32,942 bases of DNA from Planctomycetaceae bacterium (GCA_016795145.1 JAEUII010000271.1:1-32942), one strand, 5' to 3'. Positions 9,201-17,155 are shown, numbered from the stretch's first letter. The notes: a model not told the origin generated them from the letters alone. Translations and numbers: made by a program.

Positions 9201-12200
9201 CGGAACAATCGGTGGCGGCGGTTTCCGAACCGGTGCGCTGCCTGTGATCCTTCTGGCCACTGACACCGGCTTTGCCTATCAGCCCAAGGGCGAAACATCA
9301 GTCACCGGGATCGGCGGTTTGACGCTGCCGGTGAGCAGCCTGACGCAGACTTCTCGCAATACGACACCGTTCAACAATGGTGCCGGACTGCAGGAAACTG
9401 TGACTGGCCTGAACGCTCTGGGTGCTCTTGTGATCGGTCTGGGGACCAACACAGAAGCGGGTCTTGATCCTCGTCAGGGACTTGAGTCTCTGGCTCGCCT
9501 GACCGGTGCAACGAACCAAACCTCCGGAACGATTGCCAATGGAACGGCTGACCCGATTGCTCCTGGCGAGCCGTTCTATTTCCAGATTGCATCAGGCTTT
9601 GCGGGCAGCGTTGCCGCGGGTGTCACGAACGCGATTCAGAATGCCGTCACGAACGTTGCCGTCAACATCACCGTCAAGGCCTCTGATCCTCGAGTTCATA
9701 TCATCAACCACACGGGCACTCAAAATGGAATTAAGGCCGGCGGTACAGCGAATTTCGATATCGAATTTGTCGGCGACGGGATTCCTCATCGCTTCGACCT
9801 GCAGTTTGTTCGTGAGGGAACCAACGTCGTACTGGGATCGATTCCCGTCGTCATTGGGACTCCGGTTCCTGGAGATGGATACCACTTTGACGACCTGAGT
9901 GACGGTGAAATCGAACTTGAAGATCACTTTGCTGATGTCTCATCCGGAACCGGAACGCCAAACATGGCTCCTGAATTTCAGAAGGGAAGCGCGCAGTCCG
10001 TTGTGGAAGATGCCGGAACGCAAACCGTACCCAACTGGGCAACCGCGATTTCACCAGGCTCGGCTTCTGAGTCATGGCAGTCTGTGAGTTTCACGGTCAC
10101 CAATGATCATCCGGAGTTATTTAGTATTCAGCCCACGGTTGCACCCGATGGAACGCTCTCCTGGCGAGCCGCGGACAATGCTTTCGGCACGGCACTCGTT
10201 ACCGTTGTCCTTCATGACAACGGCGGAACATTGAATGGCGGCATCGACACGAGTTCTCCGCAGCAATTCACTTTGGAGATCACTCCGGTCAACGATGCTC
10301 CACTAGCCGTCGACGATTTCTACTCCACATTGTCCGGAGAAACACTGACCGATTCACTGCCCGGTGTCATGCGAAACGACACCGATATTGAAGGTGACAC
10401 TCTTTCCGCAACGCTGATCGATGCGCCAGTACACGGAACGGTGACGTTGAATTCAAACGGGACGTTCGAGTACACGTCACTCCCGGGATATTCCGGCACC
10501 GATAGTTTCACTTACCGAATCTCTGACGGGGCTGCGGATTCGGGAATTGCGACTGTGATGATTACCGTCGAGGCATTCAACCATTCACCAACAGCCATGG
10601 ACGATCTGTTTCAACTGGATGAAGACTCAGTTCTCAATGTGTCTGCACCTGGAGTTCTCGTCAATGACCTCGACATCGACGATGATACTCTGACAGTCCG
10701 ACTGATCAGCGGTCCTGCGCATGGCTCGCTCAGCATAAGTGCCGATGGTTCATTCATTTACACGCCGGACGCAGATTACTACGGTGTCGACAGCTTCGCG
10801 TATGTCGCCAGTGACGGCTCGCTGGAATCGGTCACGGCAACGGTCAGCCTAAGTATTCTGCCAGTCAACGACGCACCAATCGCTGGAAACAACAGCTTCG
10901 TGCTGAATGAAGACACGAATCTCGACGCTCCTGCTCCTGGTATCCTCATCGACGACATGGACGTGGACGGTGGTGTTCTGTCTGCACGTCTTGTTAGCGG
11001 GCCATCACATGGCTCGGTGACATTGAACAGTGATGGTTCGTTCCGTTACACGCCAGCACTCAACTATCACGGATTAGACAGTTTCACCTATGCTGCAAGC
11101 GATGGAACTGCGGATTCCGGCGTCGCGACCGTCGACCTGACTGTGTTGCCGATGAATGATGCTCCGGTTGCGGTCGATGATTCACTCACGACCACAGAAA
11201 GCACGACACTCAATCTGTCTGCTCCCGGAGTGCTCTCGAATGACACTGACGTGGATGGTGACAGTATCACGGCAGTACTTCTGACCAGCCCCGCACATGG
11301 CACCGTGACGTTGAATTCGAACGGTTCCCTGAGTTATGTCCCGAATGCCGGATATGTTGGAGAGGACAGCTTCACCTACGCAGCAAACGATGGGACGACG
11401 AACTCCGCTGCGGCAACAGTGAAGATCTCCGTAACGCCAGTCACCGCTCCTCCATCTGGTGACTTGCAGGTTCATGTCGTGGATCTCAGCAGCCGTCGAA
11501 CGTTCCACTACAATGCAGCGGGAGCCATGTCGCGAAATGATCGGCTGAATACTGAGGATCAGAAACCGCGAGGGATCGCAACAAGCGAGGACGGTTCAAC
11601 GACCTGGGTTGTCGATGACAAGAACGAAGTGTTCGTGTACTCTGAGAATTACACGCTCCTGGGTTCATGGGAGATAAAGGGCGTTGACAAAGTCGAAGGG
11701 ATCACAGTCGTCGGCAGCAATCTACTGATCATTGACCGAAGTAATCGTCTTGTCTTCACGTTTGCTGGAGCAACCTCTCGCCGAGCTGGATCTCAGACTC
11801 CGTCCGCCAGCTTTGCTCTCGATCGCAACAACCGGAACGCGATGGACCTGACGAGCGACGGTGTTCATGTCTGGACAGTCGATGCTTCTTCTTCAAACAC
11901 TGTCTACCGTTATTCGATGGCCGGTGCACCGGAAGGAAAATGGGCGATCGACACATCGAACAGTCAGCCGACAGGCATCGCCGTGGATAAACTGACGGGA
12001 GATCTTTGGATTGTCGACGCCGGCACCGACCGTGCGGTTCGATATGCCGGAGCATCCTCAAGAACAGCTGGTTCTGCGCTGGCGTCTGGCTGGTTTGCAC
12101 TGAACTCGCTCGACAGCAATCCTCAGGGGATTTCGTTGTCGCGGAAGGCAGCCTCCGGATCAAGCAGCAGCGGATTGTCCGGTTTCTCTGCTCTTTCAAA

Positions 12201-12480
12201 GAGTTCTTCAGCATCGACAACTCCCCTTGTGAGTGACGATTCAGCGGATCACGCGTCAGAGTCATCGGAACTCATCGAGGCCTCAGGAGGCAGTTCGTCG
12301 GGCCGGACATCAGCCAGCGGGAATCACGGTACGTCCAGCAAGCGAGGCCGCGAATTCGGTGCCTCCGCCGCGGATGGACTGAGCCTCCTTTCGACGCCTT
12401 CGTCGAAGGCAACGAGTGGAAGTGGGTCGAGTGACCTTTCGCTTCTGGACGAACTGTTTTCGCTCTTTGAAGGATTCTGA
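6208..12480 (+). CDS. Giant LEPR-XLL surface protein: SdrD-B repeats, integrin-beta-like vWA, Ig-like repeats
   Basis: A 2090-residue predicted exported adhesin-like protein. LEVRSLL starts at residue 37, as in the protease upstream. Residues about 48-786 hold seven SdrD-B/Cna-B-type repeats, each with a G-x-x-W/F-x-D-x-N-x-D/N-G opening and acidic calcium-site-like runs. Residues about 840-1160 form a vWA domain: MIDAS-like DDTGS (846-850), QPETD with E936, and ATDTGF with D1019, an arrangement closest to the integrin beta I domain. An Ig-like domain of another type (about 1252-1360) is followed by four 96-residue Ig-like (Big_9/cadherin-like) repeats at 1362-1745. Residues 1752-1980 contain NHL/propeller-like strands, and the last 110 residues are Ser-rich. 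ATG 6208 was chosen because it puts LEVR at the same distance from the start as in the protease; GTG 6124 is a real alternative with a good ribosome-binding site. Function is inferred as calcium-dependent adhesion or matrix building. Confidence 0.88.
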   Translation: MPPFLASLRRRLLPTSRHTSRRKSVQRRTSAPNPESLEVRSLLSAITGTVYDDADGNGVRNNGENGVSGWTVYIDVDNSGTLNNKADGTPEPSAITNKDGDFSINNVAAGTYRLAEVVESGWRPTQPAFQDITVDGKKDTKADFFNFAGGTVAGTVWNDLNGDGVQDAGDEGLAGWTVFLDLNNNQAVDSDEPVTSTNETGAYEFTEVPSGDYEVTEVLPAGWDVSKGFDIHQTVSVTPLSTSTQDFANFSLTNGSVQGTLWNDLNGDGDRATDPSTGLPTEPGLADWTVFADMNSNGVLDPDEPSVITGEDGSYKFISLAEGTYSIMEMMPSGSWSVSPGYANPVTVTVIAGEKTNGIDFANFTVENGAITGVIWNDLNRDGVRNSDLSGAFTDPGLSGWTVYLDRNRNKVMDAEDPTAITDANGIYVFSDLQIGEYEVIEIVPTGWETAPTFGDNQTVFVYSGATSTAGDFANFNLSTLTPGTVSGILWNDANGNGTPDSTPTPEAGLNGWLVYADINSNGAPDATEPQATTGADGSYRLSGINPGSAVIRTSLKTGWRFTSPLTGSRSLTLKNAENATGIDFAAQQVRDSGIYGTVFADRNKNGLRETTEQGLEGITVYLDLNGNAVLDVGEPSTVTSADQYFTPDVDEAGTYSFTHIASGSYQVRQIIPAVLSATPVSEYVHPAIVAGSTSITDINFADVYRASEIHGVKFDDANGNGLQESDEPGLPGSRVYIDLNRNNVRDSSEPETTTGADGSYSFTGLSSGAYVVRDEVDPGHSLSYPGTKGGTLWPDGTSNPAVGNVSPSQVTLSLAEGQSYRGNYSITLPGSGGLTNMVDVFLLFDDTGSFVNNSPIVRGAFPTIISQLQASLPGVDLGFGVGRLEEYGNFAAEYSTGRPFILNQPVVASSTTGYMSAIQSALNRTTPGYGGDQPETDIEALYQLVTGLGFDGNNNGSVLDSGAAGLASTQLNPGASGDVPSFASFRPDAANGVLQGDGTIGGGGFRTGALPVILLATDTGFAYQPKGETSVTGIGGLTLPVSSLTQTSRNTTPFNNGAGLQETVTGLNALGALVIGLGTNTEAGLDPRQGLESLARLTGATNQTSGTIANGTADPIAPGEPFYFQIASGFAGSVAAGVTNAIQNAVTNVAVNITVKASDPRVHIINHTGTQNGIKAGGTANFDIEFVGDGIPHRFDLQFVREGTNVVLGSIPVVIGTPVPGDGYHFDDLSDGEIELEDHFADVSSGTGTPNMAPEFQKGSAQSVVEDAGTQTVPNWATAISPGSASESWQSVSFTVTNDHPELFSIQPTVAPDGTLSWRAADNAFGTALVTVVLHDNGGTLNGGIDTSSPQQFTLEITPVNDAPLAVDDFYSTLSGETLTDSLPGVMRNDTDIEGDTLSATLIDAPVHGTVTLNSNGTFEYTSLPGYSGTDSFTYRISDGAADSGIATVMITVEAFNHSPTAMDDLFQLDEDSVLNVSAPGVLVNDLDIDDDTLTVRLISGPAHGSLSISADGSFIYTPDADYYGVDSFAYVASDGSLESVTATVSLSILPVNDAPIAGNNSFVLNEDTNLDAPAPGILIDDMDVDGGVLSARLVSGPSHGSVTLNSDGSFRYTPALNYHGLDSFTYAASDGTADSGVATVDLTVLPMNDAPVAVDDSLTTTESTTLNLSAPGVLSNDTDVDGDSITAVLLTSPAHGTVTLNSNGSLSYVPNAGYVGEDSFTYAANDGTTNSAAATVKISVTPVTAPPSGDLQVHVVDLSSRRTFHYNAAGAMSRNDRLNTEDQKPRGIATSEDGSTTWVVDDKNEVFVYSENYTLLGSWEIKGVDKVEGITVVGSNLLIIDRSNRLVFTFAGATSRRAGSQTPSASFALDRNNRNAMDLTSDGVHVWTVDASSSNTVYRYSMAGAPEGKWAIDTSNSQPTGIAVDKLTGDLWIVDAGTDRAVRYAGASSRTAGSALASGWFALNSLDSNPQGISLSRKAASGSSSSGLSGFSALSKSSSASTTPLVSDDSADHASESSELIEASGGSSSGRTSASGNHGTSSKRGREFGASAADGLSLLSTPSSKATSGSGSSDLSLLDELFSLFEGF
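6349..8565 (+). repeat. Seven SdrD-B-type coding repeats
   Basis: Repeat units begin at 6349, 6667, 6982, 7324, 7669, 7996 and 8341, with periods of 315-345 nt. Most units encode the pattern GTVWNDLNGDG, then a WTVYLDxNxN segment, then GxYxFxxxxxGxYxVxE. The variable period and divergent codons indicate old duplications. Confidence 0.85.
10291..11442 (+). repeat. Four tandem 288-bp repeats encoding Ig-like domains
   Basis: Units 10291-10578, 10579-10866, 10867-11154 and 11155-11442 are each exactly 288 bp (96 residues). Each encodes an N-x-A/S-P opening, a V/I-x-x-D-x-D-x-D/E-G-D-like calcium-type motif and a DSFxYxxxDG ending. Units 1 and 4 share GTGACGTTGAATTC at the same register (10441 and 11305). 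Confidence 0.85.
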
Positions 12481-12841
12481 ACAATCAGCGTCCCCAACTT
12501 CAGAACGCTCGAAGCGGCAGCAACCTCAGGTTGACTGCCGCTCTTGCATTCGCTGAACCAAATTTCGGACATTCAAATAAGGTGAAACTCAAGCCAAGGA
12601 CGGCAGTTGGTATACGCCTCGTCGATATGCTGTTCCTGTCATTCACATCAGGAACTTCCGGCATGAGGCTCGCTCACGATTGACCATGCCTGCGCCAAGA
12701 CTACCCTGATGCCAGTCAGTCAATTCCTCGACATCCTTTGACAGTCAGACTGGTGGACACTTCAAGTTGAAAAGCATCACATCCACCGACCCTGCGAAGT
12801 CCAGCACATCACTCGGCCAACCGCATGGGGCACTCCACGGC
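12481..12841. other. Intergenic region between the surface protein and the ABC importer operon
   Basis: About 360 nt without a convincing gene. It holds a hairpin at 12513-12542 just after the surface-protein stop. The importer-lipoprotein frame is open from a TTG at 12767 that has a GGTGGA-like site about 9 nt upstream. I see no clear promoter, although the importer operon must start here if the hairpin terminates transcription. Confidence 0.45.
12513..12542 (+). terminator. Possible terminator hairpin after the surface-protein gene
   Basis: AGCGGCAG (12513-12520) pairs perfectly with CTGCCGCT (12535-12542), and the loop can form a second short stem (AAC/GTT). It begins 33 nt after the stop codon. 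The sequence after it is not a U-run (CTTGCATTCG), so intrinsic termination would be weak. Confidence 0.4.
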
Positions 12842-14056
12842 ATGTTCAGAGTCCTTTGCTGTTTCATACTGCTGCTCTCAGGATGCTCCAGCAGTGCTCC
12901 GGTCTCCAATCCTGTTCCTGCCGCGCCGTGGGCTCAACTTGAGAAGCAGGCCAAAGGCACGACCGTGCGAATTGGAATGTGGGATGGCGATCCGCTGATC
13001 AATGCGTACATGAAAGAATGGGTGGCCGAGCAGTTGAAGAACCAATACGACATCACCTTTGAACAGATCGGGACTCAGGGTAACAACCTGGTCAGCAAGC
13101 TGATGGTGGATCTGGAGACCGGACGATCTTCCGGGGACTTTGATCTGGTCTGGATCAACGGTGAGACGTTCTATCAGCTGCGGAAATTGAATGCTCTTAC
13201 CGGCCCTTTCACAGACAGGCTCCCGAACAATCATCTTGTGGACTGGTCCAGCCGATTCGTTGCGATCGACTTTCAGCAGCCGGTGGCTGGCTACGAATGT
13301 CCTCTGGGAAGTGTGCAGCTTGCTCTGATTTATGACAGCAGTCGTGTCATGGATCCGCCGAAAACACGACAGCAGATTGAAGAGTGGGCCCGACAGCATC
13401 CGGGACGATTCACGTTCGATACCGGCTTCACTGGTCTGACATTTCTGAAGTGTCTGCTTTACGATTTTGCGGGAGGACCAAAGTCTCTGGACGGCCCCTT
13501 TGATGACGCCCAGTATCAGGAGGCTTCGGCAAAACTGTTCGCCTGGCTGCGTGAGATCCAGCCGTTGCTATGGCGGCAGGGAAAGACGTTTCCAGAAAGC
13601 GTGACTCAGCTTCACCAGCTGTTTCGAAACGGTGAAGTGGATTTCACGATGAGCAACAACGACGGCGAAGTCGACAACAAGGTTATCCAGGGAATCCTTC
13701 CGGAAACATCGCGAGCCTATGTGCTGGAATCCGGCACCATTCGGAACAGCCACTACCTTGGAATCCCCTTCAACGCACCAAATAAGGCAGGTGCGATGGT
13801 CGTTGCCAACTTCCTGCTTTCGCCGGAAGCTCAGCTGAAGAAGGCTCAACCGGCTGTCTGGGGTGACGGCACGATTCTCGACATTTCCAAACTGCCTGAG
13901 GAATGGCAAGGACGGTTCCGACAGGTGGAAGGCCGAACGCGAGTCGCCTCGAGAGAAGAACTGAACGCCCACGCGCTGATGGAACCGGCACCGGAGATTA
14001 TGATACGTCTGGAAGCAGACTTCAGACGTGAGATCATCGAACGTGGCCAGGAATAA
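12842..14056 (+). CDS. ynjB: ABC importer substrate-binding lipoprotein, YnjB-like
   Basis: A 404-residue predicted lipoprotein that would capture a solute outside the cytoplasmic membrane and deliver it to the permease pair encoded next. From ATG 12842 the protein begins with a compact lipoprotein signal (MFRVLCCFILLLSGC) with lipidated C15. The mature part has the shape of an extracellular solute-binding protein: VRIGMWDGDP near the start, DFDLVWINGETFY, the binding-cleft segment YECPLGSVQLALIYDSSRV and GIPFNAPNKAGAMVVANFLLSPEAQ near the end. The combination with two permeases and one ATPase matches the YnjBCD type. The end overlaps the next frame. TTG 12767 would add 25 residues before the signal peptide and is less likely. 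The substrate is not known for this family from what I can recall, so none is assigned. Confidence 0.82.
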   Translation: MFRVLCCFILLLSGCSSSAPVSNPVPAAPWAQLEKQAKGTTVRIGMWDGDPLINAYMKEWVAEQLKNQYDITFEQIGTQGNNLVSKLMVDLETGRSSGDFDLVWINGETFYQLRKLNALTGPFTDRLPNNHLVDWSSRFVAIDFQQPVAGYECPLGSVQLALIYDSSRVMDPPKTRQQIEEWARQHPGRFTFDTGFTGLTFLKCLLYDFAGGPKSLDGPFDDAQYQEASAKLFAWLREIQPLLWRQGKTFPESVTQLHQLFRNGEVDFTMSNNDGEVDNKVIQGILPETSRAYVLESGTIRNSHYLGIPFNAPNKAGAMVVANFLLSPEAQLKKAQPAVWGDGTILDISKLPEEWQGRFRQVEGRTRVASREELNAHALMEPAPEIMIRLEADFRREIIERGQE

Positions 14057-14921
14057 CCGTTCATTTTCAGCAACGTCCATGTCGGGGCGATTCGCCCTCC
14101 CGACGGTCATTGCGTTATGCGTCCTTGCAACCCCGGTACTCTGGGTCATCGGCTACAGTCTTCTTTACAGCACAGGTGCGATCGGACTGTTCTCCGACGG
14201 CTGGACGATGAAGCACTGGCAAGCAGCCTTTCGATCCGGCACTGCGCTGAAGTGCCTGGGCTACAGCGGCATCATTTCGGCCGTCGTGACATTGCTGTCG
14301 GTCACGGTGGCGACCACGTTCGTGGTGATAGCACCCGAAATGAGACACTCAAAGAGACTCACTGCACTTCTGTGTTTCCCACTGGCGACGCCAGCGATCG
14401 TAATGGCTTTTCTGACCTACCAGGTGCTGAATCCTGGCGGGTTGATGGCCAGACTGTTATTCAAAGTCGGCTTCATCAATTCAACCGCCGAGTTTCCTGT
14501 GCTCGTGAATGATTCGTGGGCCGTGGGAATTATTGTGGCGTCATTCTTCAGCCAGTGTCCATCGCTGATTCTCTACTTCCTGAAGACATGGTCCGTGGCT
14601 CGGATCGATCGCTACTGTCAACTGGCAGTGGGGCTTGGTGCTTCTGCCCGGCAGGCTCGATTCAAGGTCGCTGTCCCAATGCTGTTGCAAAGGGGAAAGC
14701 CCCTTTTTCTGCTGGGCTTCCTGTGGACGATGGGCAGTTACGAAATTCCACTGCTGCTTGGCGTCCAGTTCCCGATGATGTCGTCCGTACTGATTCAAAA
14801 GCGATCAGGACAGTTCAATCTGCTTGAACGGCCCGAGGCGTTTGTCCACGCAACGATCTACTTTGCTGTCGTCAGCCTTTGTCTTGCCGTCTTCCTGTCA
14901 CGGAGACACCGCCGTGCCTGA
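14028..14921 (+). CDS. ABC importer permease, YnjC N-terminal-half type
   Basis: A 297-residue membrane protein with six predicted transmembrane segments (first at about residues 23-47, last near 270-290). It contains an EAA-type loop, GLGASARQARFKVAVPML, that contacts the ATPase. It is the first of two permease subunits. As I recall it, in E. coli YnjC the two halves are one long protein; here they are separate genes. The GTG start at 14028 overlaps the binding-protein gene by 29 nt; GTG 14043 and ATG 14079 are alternatives, with no strong ribosome-binding site for any of them. It ends with an 8-nt overlap with the next gene, showing tight translational coupling. Confidence 0.82.
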   Translation: MRSSNVARNNRSFSATSMSGRFALPTVIALCVLATPVLWVIGYSLLYSTGAIGLFSDGWTMKHWQAAFRSGTALKCLGYSGIISAVVTLLSVTVATTFVVIAPEMRHSKRLTALLCFPLATPAIVMAFLTYQVLNPGGLMARLLFKVGFINSTAEFPVLVNDSWAVGIIVASFFSQCPSLILYFLKTWSVARIDRYCQLAVGLGASARQARFKVAVPMLLQRGKPLFLLGFLWTMGSYEIPLLLGVQFPMMSSVLIQKRSGQFNLLERPEAFVHATIYFAVVSLCLAVFLSRRHRRA

Positions 14922-15762
14922 TGGTCAAACATCAACGCGAGGTTCTCGTGTGCTGGTTCGCAGTGTCGCTGGACTCGTGTTGAGTGCGATCATCGTATTG
15001 CTGGTGCTAAGCGCTGGCAGCGGATGGACGTTTCCTCATCTTCTGCCTGATCGAATGGACGCCGGACCATGGCGACAGGGGCTGACGACTGGAAGCAGTC
15101 TGCTGCGATCATTGTTCGTGTCCCTCGCGTTAAGCAGTATGGTCGGCCTGATTTCGACGACCACAGGACTCCTTCTGGCTCGCCAGCTTCGGCAGTCAAA
15201 CGGGCCATTTGTACTCTATTTTCTGTATCTGCCATTCATCATCTCACCAGTGATCGCGGGCATTTGTCTTTACGATCTAATGATTCGACTGCATCTGGCA
15301 GGAACGTTTATGGGTGTATTGCTGATCCAGAGTGTATTCGCCACAAGCTTTGCCACAATCTACTTTCGAAGCGCGTTTAATCATCGACTGCAACGTCTGG
15401 AAGAACTCGTTCGGACTCTGGGCGGAAGCAGAAGGACGATCTGGCGTCACGCCGTCTGGCCACAGTGCCGAGGCTTGATTCACATCTGCCTTGTCCAGAC
15501 AGCTCTGTATTCGTGGCTGGACTATGGTCTGGTGTCGGTGATTGGTGGCGGGCAAGTCATCCCGGTCACCGTCCGACTCTTCAGCCTCATTCGCGAGGCA
15601 AGCACGAATCAGGCGGCGCTTGCCTCTCTCGTCCTGCTTCTTCCAGCAATTCTGGGCATGCTTTTCACTTCTGTGGTCCGCTACACCCAACCGACTCCTG
15701 TTTCCATCGCTCAGAACATCGCGGTCCGTACGACAGATCGAGGGAGCCGCGACGATGACTAA
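14914..15762 (+). CDS. ABC importer permease, YnjC C-terminal-half type
   Basis: A 282-residue membrane protein with six predicted transmembrane segments and an EAA-like loop (LVRTLGGSRRTIWRHAVWP). It would form the transmembrane channel together with the preceding permease. The GTG start at 14914 is favoured: GGAGA at 14902-14906 is a good ribosome-binding site 7 nt upstream, and the start overlaps the previous stop by 8 nt. The frame stays open back to 14824, but those extra residues are hydrophilic and do not belong to a permease. The stop overlaps the ATPase gene by 8 nt. The substrate is unknown. Confidence 0.82.
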   Translation: MPDGQTSTRGSRVLVRSVAGLVLSAIIVLLVLSAGSGWTFPHLLPDRMDAGPWRQGLTTGSSLLRSLFVSLALSSMVGLISTTTGLLLARQLRQSNGPFVLYFLYLPFIISPVIAGICLYDLMIRLHLAGTFMGVLLIQSVFATSFATIYFRSAFNHRLQRLEELVRTLGGSRRTIWRHAVWPQCRGLIHICLVQTALYSWLDYGLVSVIGGGQVIPVTVRLFSLIREASTNQAALASLVLLLPAILGMLFTSVVRYTQPTPVSIAQNIAVRTTDRGSRDDD

Positions 15763-16495
15763 CTCGAACGCACTACTGCACGTTGAAGGGCTCAGTGTTT
15801 GCTACGGTCAAACGCGAATCATCGACGGCTTGACCTTTCACGTCGTTCGCGGAAATACGCTCGTACTGCTGGGCGAATCCGGGTGTGGAAAGACAACGCT
15901 GCTTCGAGCACTCGCGGGACTCGTTCCTTTGCACTCGGGTGAGGTTCTGATCGACAGTATTGCCGTTCAGGATGTTGAACCGCAACGCAGAGGAATCCTG
16001 TACCTTGACCAGGAACCGCTGCTCTTTGAACACCTGACCGTAGCTCAGAACATCGGCTTTGCCCTGCAGATACAGAGGAAGTCGTCTGGTGAGATTGCAC
16101 AGCAGACAAAGCTGATGCTGGAGGCCATGGATCTCGTCGACCATGCCGAGAAGTACGATTCTCAACTATCCGGAGGACAGAAGCAGCGAGTCACGTTTGC
16201 TCGCGCGATTCTGGCACGACCGAAACTACTGTTGCTCGACGAACCATTCTGCAGCCTCGACGCAAAGACCCGCGGCCATATGCAGAAGCTGTTTGCTCAG
16301 ATGAGCACACAGTTTGGACTCACATCCGTGTTTGTCACTCACGACGTGAAGGAAGCACTCATCGTCGGGCAGGAGTTCGGAAGGCTCGTGAACGGAAAGC
16401 TAATCTCATACTCCTGTCGGAGCGAATTCATGAATGATGAAGCAACCGGGATACCTGAAGAGATTCGGTTCTGGGCGGAGCGTGCCGAGCAGTAA
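15755..16495 (+). CDS. ynjD: ABC importer ATPase, YnjD-like
   Basis: A 246-residue nucleotide-binding subunit that powers the importer. All motifs are intact: Walker A GESGCGKTT (40-48), Q-loop Q86, signature LSGGQ (138-142), Walker B LLLLDEP (158-164), D-loop SLDA and switch H196. ATG 15755 is preceded by AGGGAG (15741-15746) at 8 nt and overlaps the stop of the permease gene by 8 nt. It is the last gene of a four-gene unit with 8-29-nt overlaps throughout. It ends 39 nt from the end of the convergent phosphatidyltransferase gene; I see no terminator in the gap. Confidence 0.9.
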   Translation: MTNSNALLHVEGLSVCYGQTRIIDGLTFHVVRGNTLVLLGESGCGKTTLLRALAGLVPLHSGEVLIDSIAVQDVEPQRRGILYLDQEPLLFEHLTVAQNIGFALQIQRKSSGEIAQQTKLMLEAMDLVDHAEKYDSQLSGGQKQRVTFARAILARPKLLLLDEPFCSLDAKTRGHMQKLFAQMSTQFGLTSVFVTHDVKEALIVGQEFGRLVNGKLISYSCRSEFMNDEATGIPEEIRFWAERAEQ

Positions 16496-16534
16496 CGTTA
16501 CGGGCTCATGGTGGGAAAAACAGACCAGCTCACA

Positions 16535-17155
16535 TTATCGAAACTCCTTAAGTCCATGCATCATTCGAATGATCGTTGTGACCGCACATAATCCCGCGAA
16601 CGTCCATGCGAGCGGCGTGAATTGCATGGGGAAGAGACAGAACAACAGAAAAAACAGGACGGTCTCAGTCCCCTCCATCAGTCCGACAGAATAGAAGAAC
16701 GACTTCTTCCCATCCGGATCCGTCGTGACACCTCGTCGTGCCGAAATCGCAGCAAAGGCCAGGAACGAACCAGACGTCCCAATGAAGCTGTAGACCAGAA
16801 AGATCGCAGGCAGAAGGCGCGAAGGATCGCTGATCGCAAAGCTGACTGGAATCCCGCCATAGAACAACAGGTCCAGAACAATATCCAGAAACCCACCAAG
16901 GTCTGAAGCCTGTCTCTGCCTTGCAACCATTCCATCGAGACCGTCAGCCAGGCGATTCAGCAGGATCAGAACCAGACCGATGCCATAAGCGCCCATCGCA
17001 ATCGCGCCACAGGCAAGCATTCCAAAGACAAAGCCAATCACCGTGATCGTATTCGCTGATACGTTTGATGCTGCAAGTCGCCGAGCGGGGATCTCGAGCA
17101 ACGGATCGATCACTTGTCGGACAGCGCGATCAAACATTCCAGTGCCCCGCAGCAT
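16535..17155 (-). CDS. ynjF: CDP-alcohol phosphatidyltransferase family membrane protein, YnjF-like
   Basis: A 206-residue integral membrane enzyme of the CDP-alcohol phosphotransferase family, which transfers a phosphatidyl-type group from a CDP-linked donor to an alcohol. The catalytic motif is visible as LADGLDGMVARQRQASDLG followed by GFLDIVLD: four metal-binding aspartates are present. The spacing between AR and the next G is seven residues, one less than the common eight. Several transmembrane helices surround the motif. The acceptor is unknown. From memory, E. coli YnjF is similar in sequence (LNRLxDGLDG, GGFLDI, FIGTxxSFLAFA, EGTET) and also lies beside ynjBCD, which supports the name. 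Here the gene is convergent to the importer operon rather than in it. ATG 17155 was taken; ATG 17137 gives an N-terminus (MFDRAV) closer to what I recall for YnjF. Confidence 0.8.
   Translation of the reverse strand: MLRGTGMFDRAVRQVIDPLLEIPARRLAASNVSANTITVIGFVFGMLACGAIAMGAYGIGLVLILLNRLADGLDGMVARQRQASDLGGFLDIVLDLLFYGGIPVSFAISDPSRLLPAIFLVYSFIGTSGSFLAFAAISARRGVTTDPDGKKSFFYSVGLMEGTETVLFFLLFCLFPMQFTPLAWTFAGLCAVTTIIRMMHGLKEFR

Noticed and set aside
6349..11442. Repeats considered as CRISPR or non-coding tandem DNA
   Set aside because: All repeats keep a single open frame and encode SdrD-B or Ig-like domains; periods are multiples of three.
13568..14149. 193-codon minus-strand open frame opposite ynjB and the first permease gene
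   Set aside because: Shadow of two well-supported overlapping genes; composition is that of an antisense frame.
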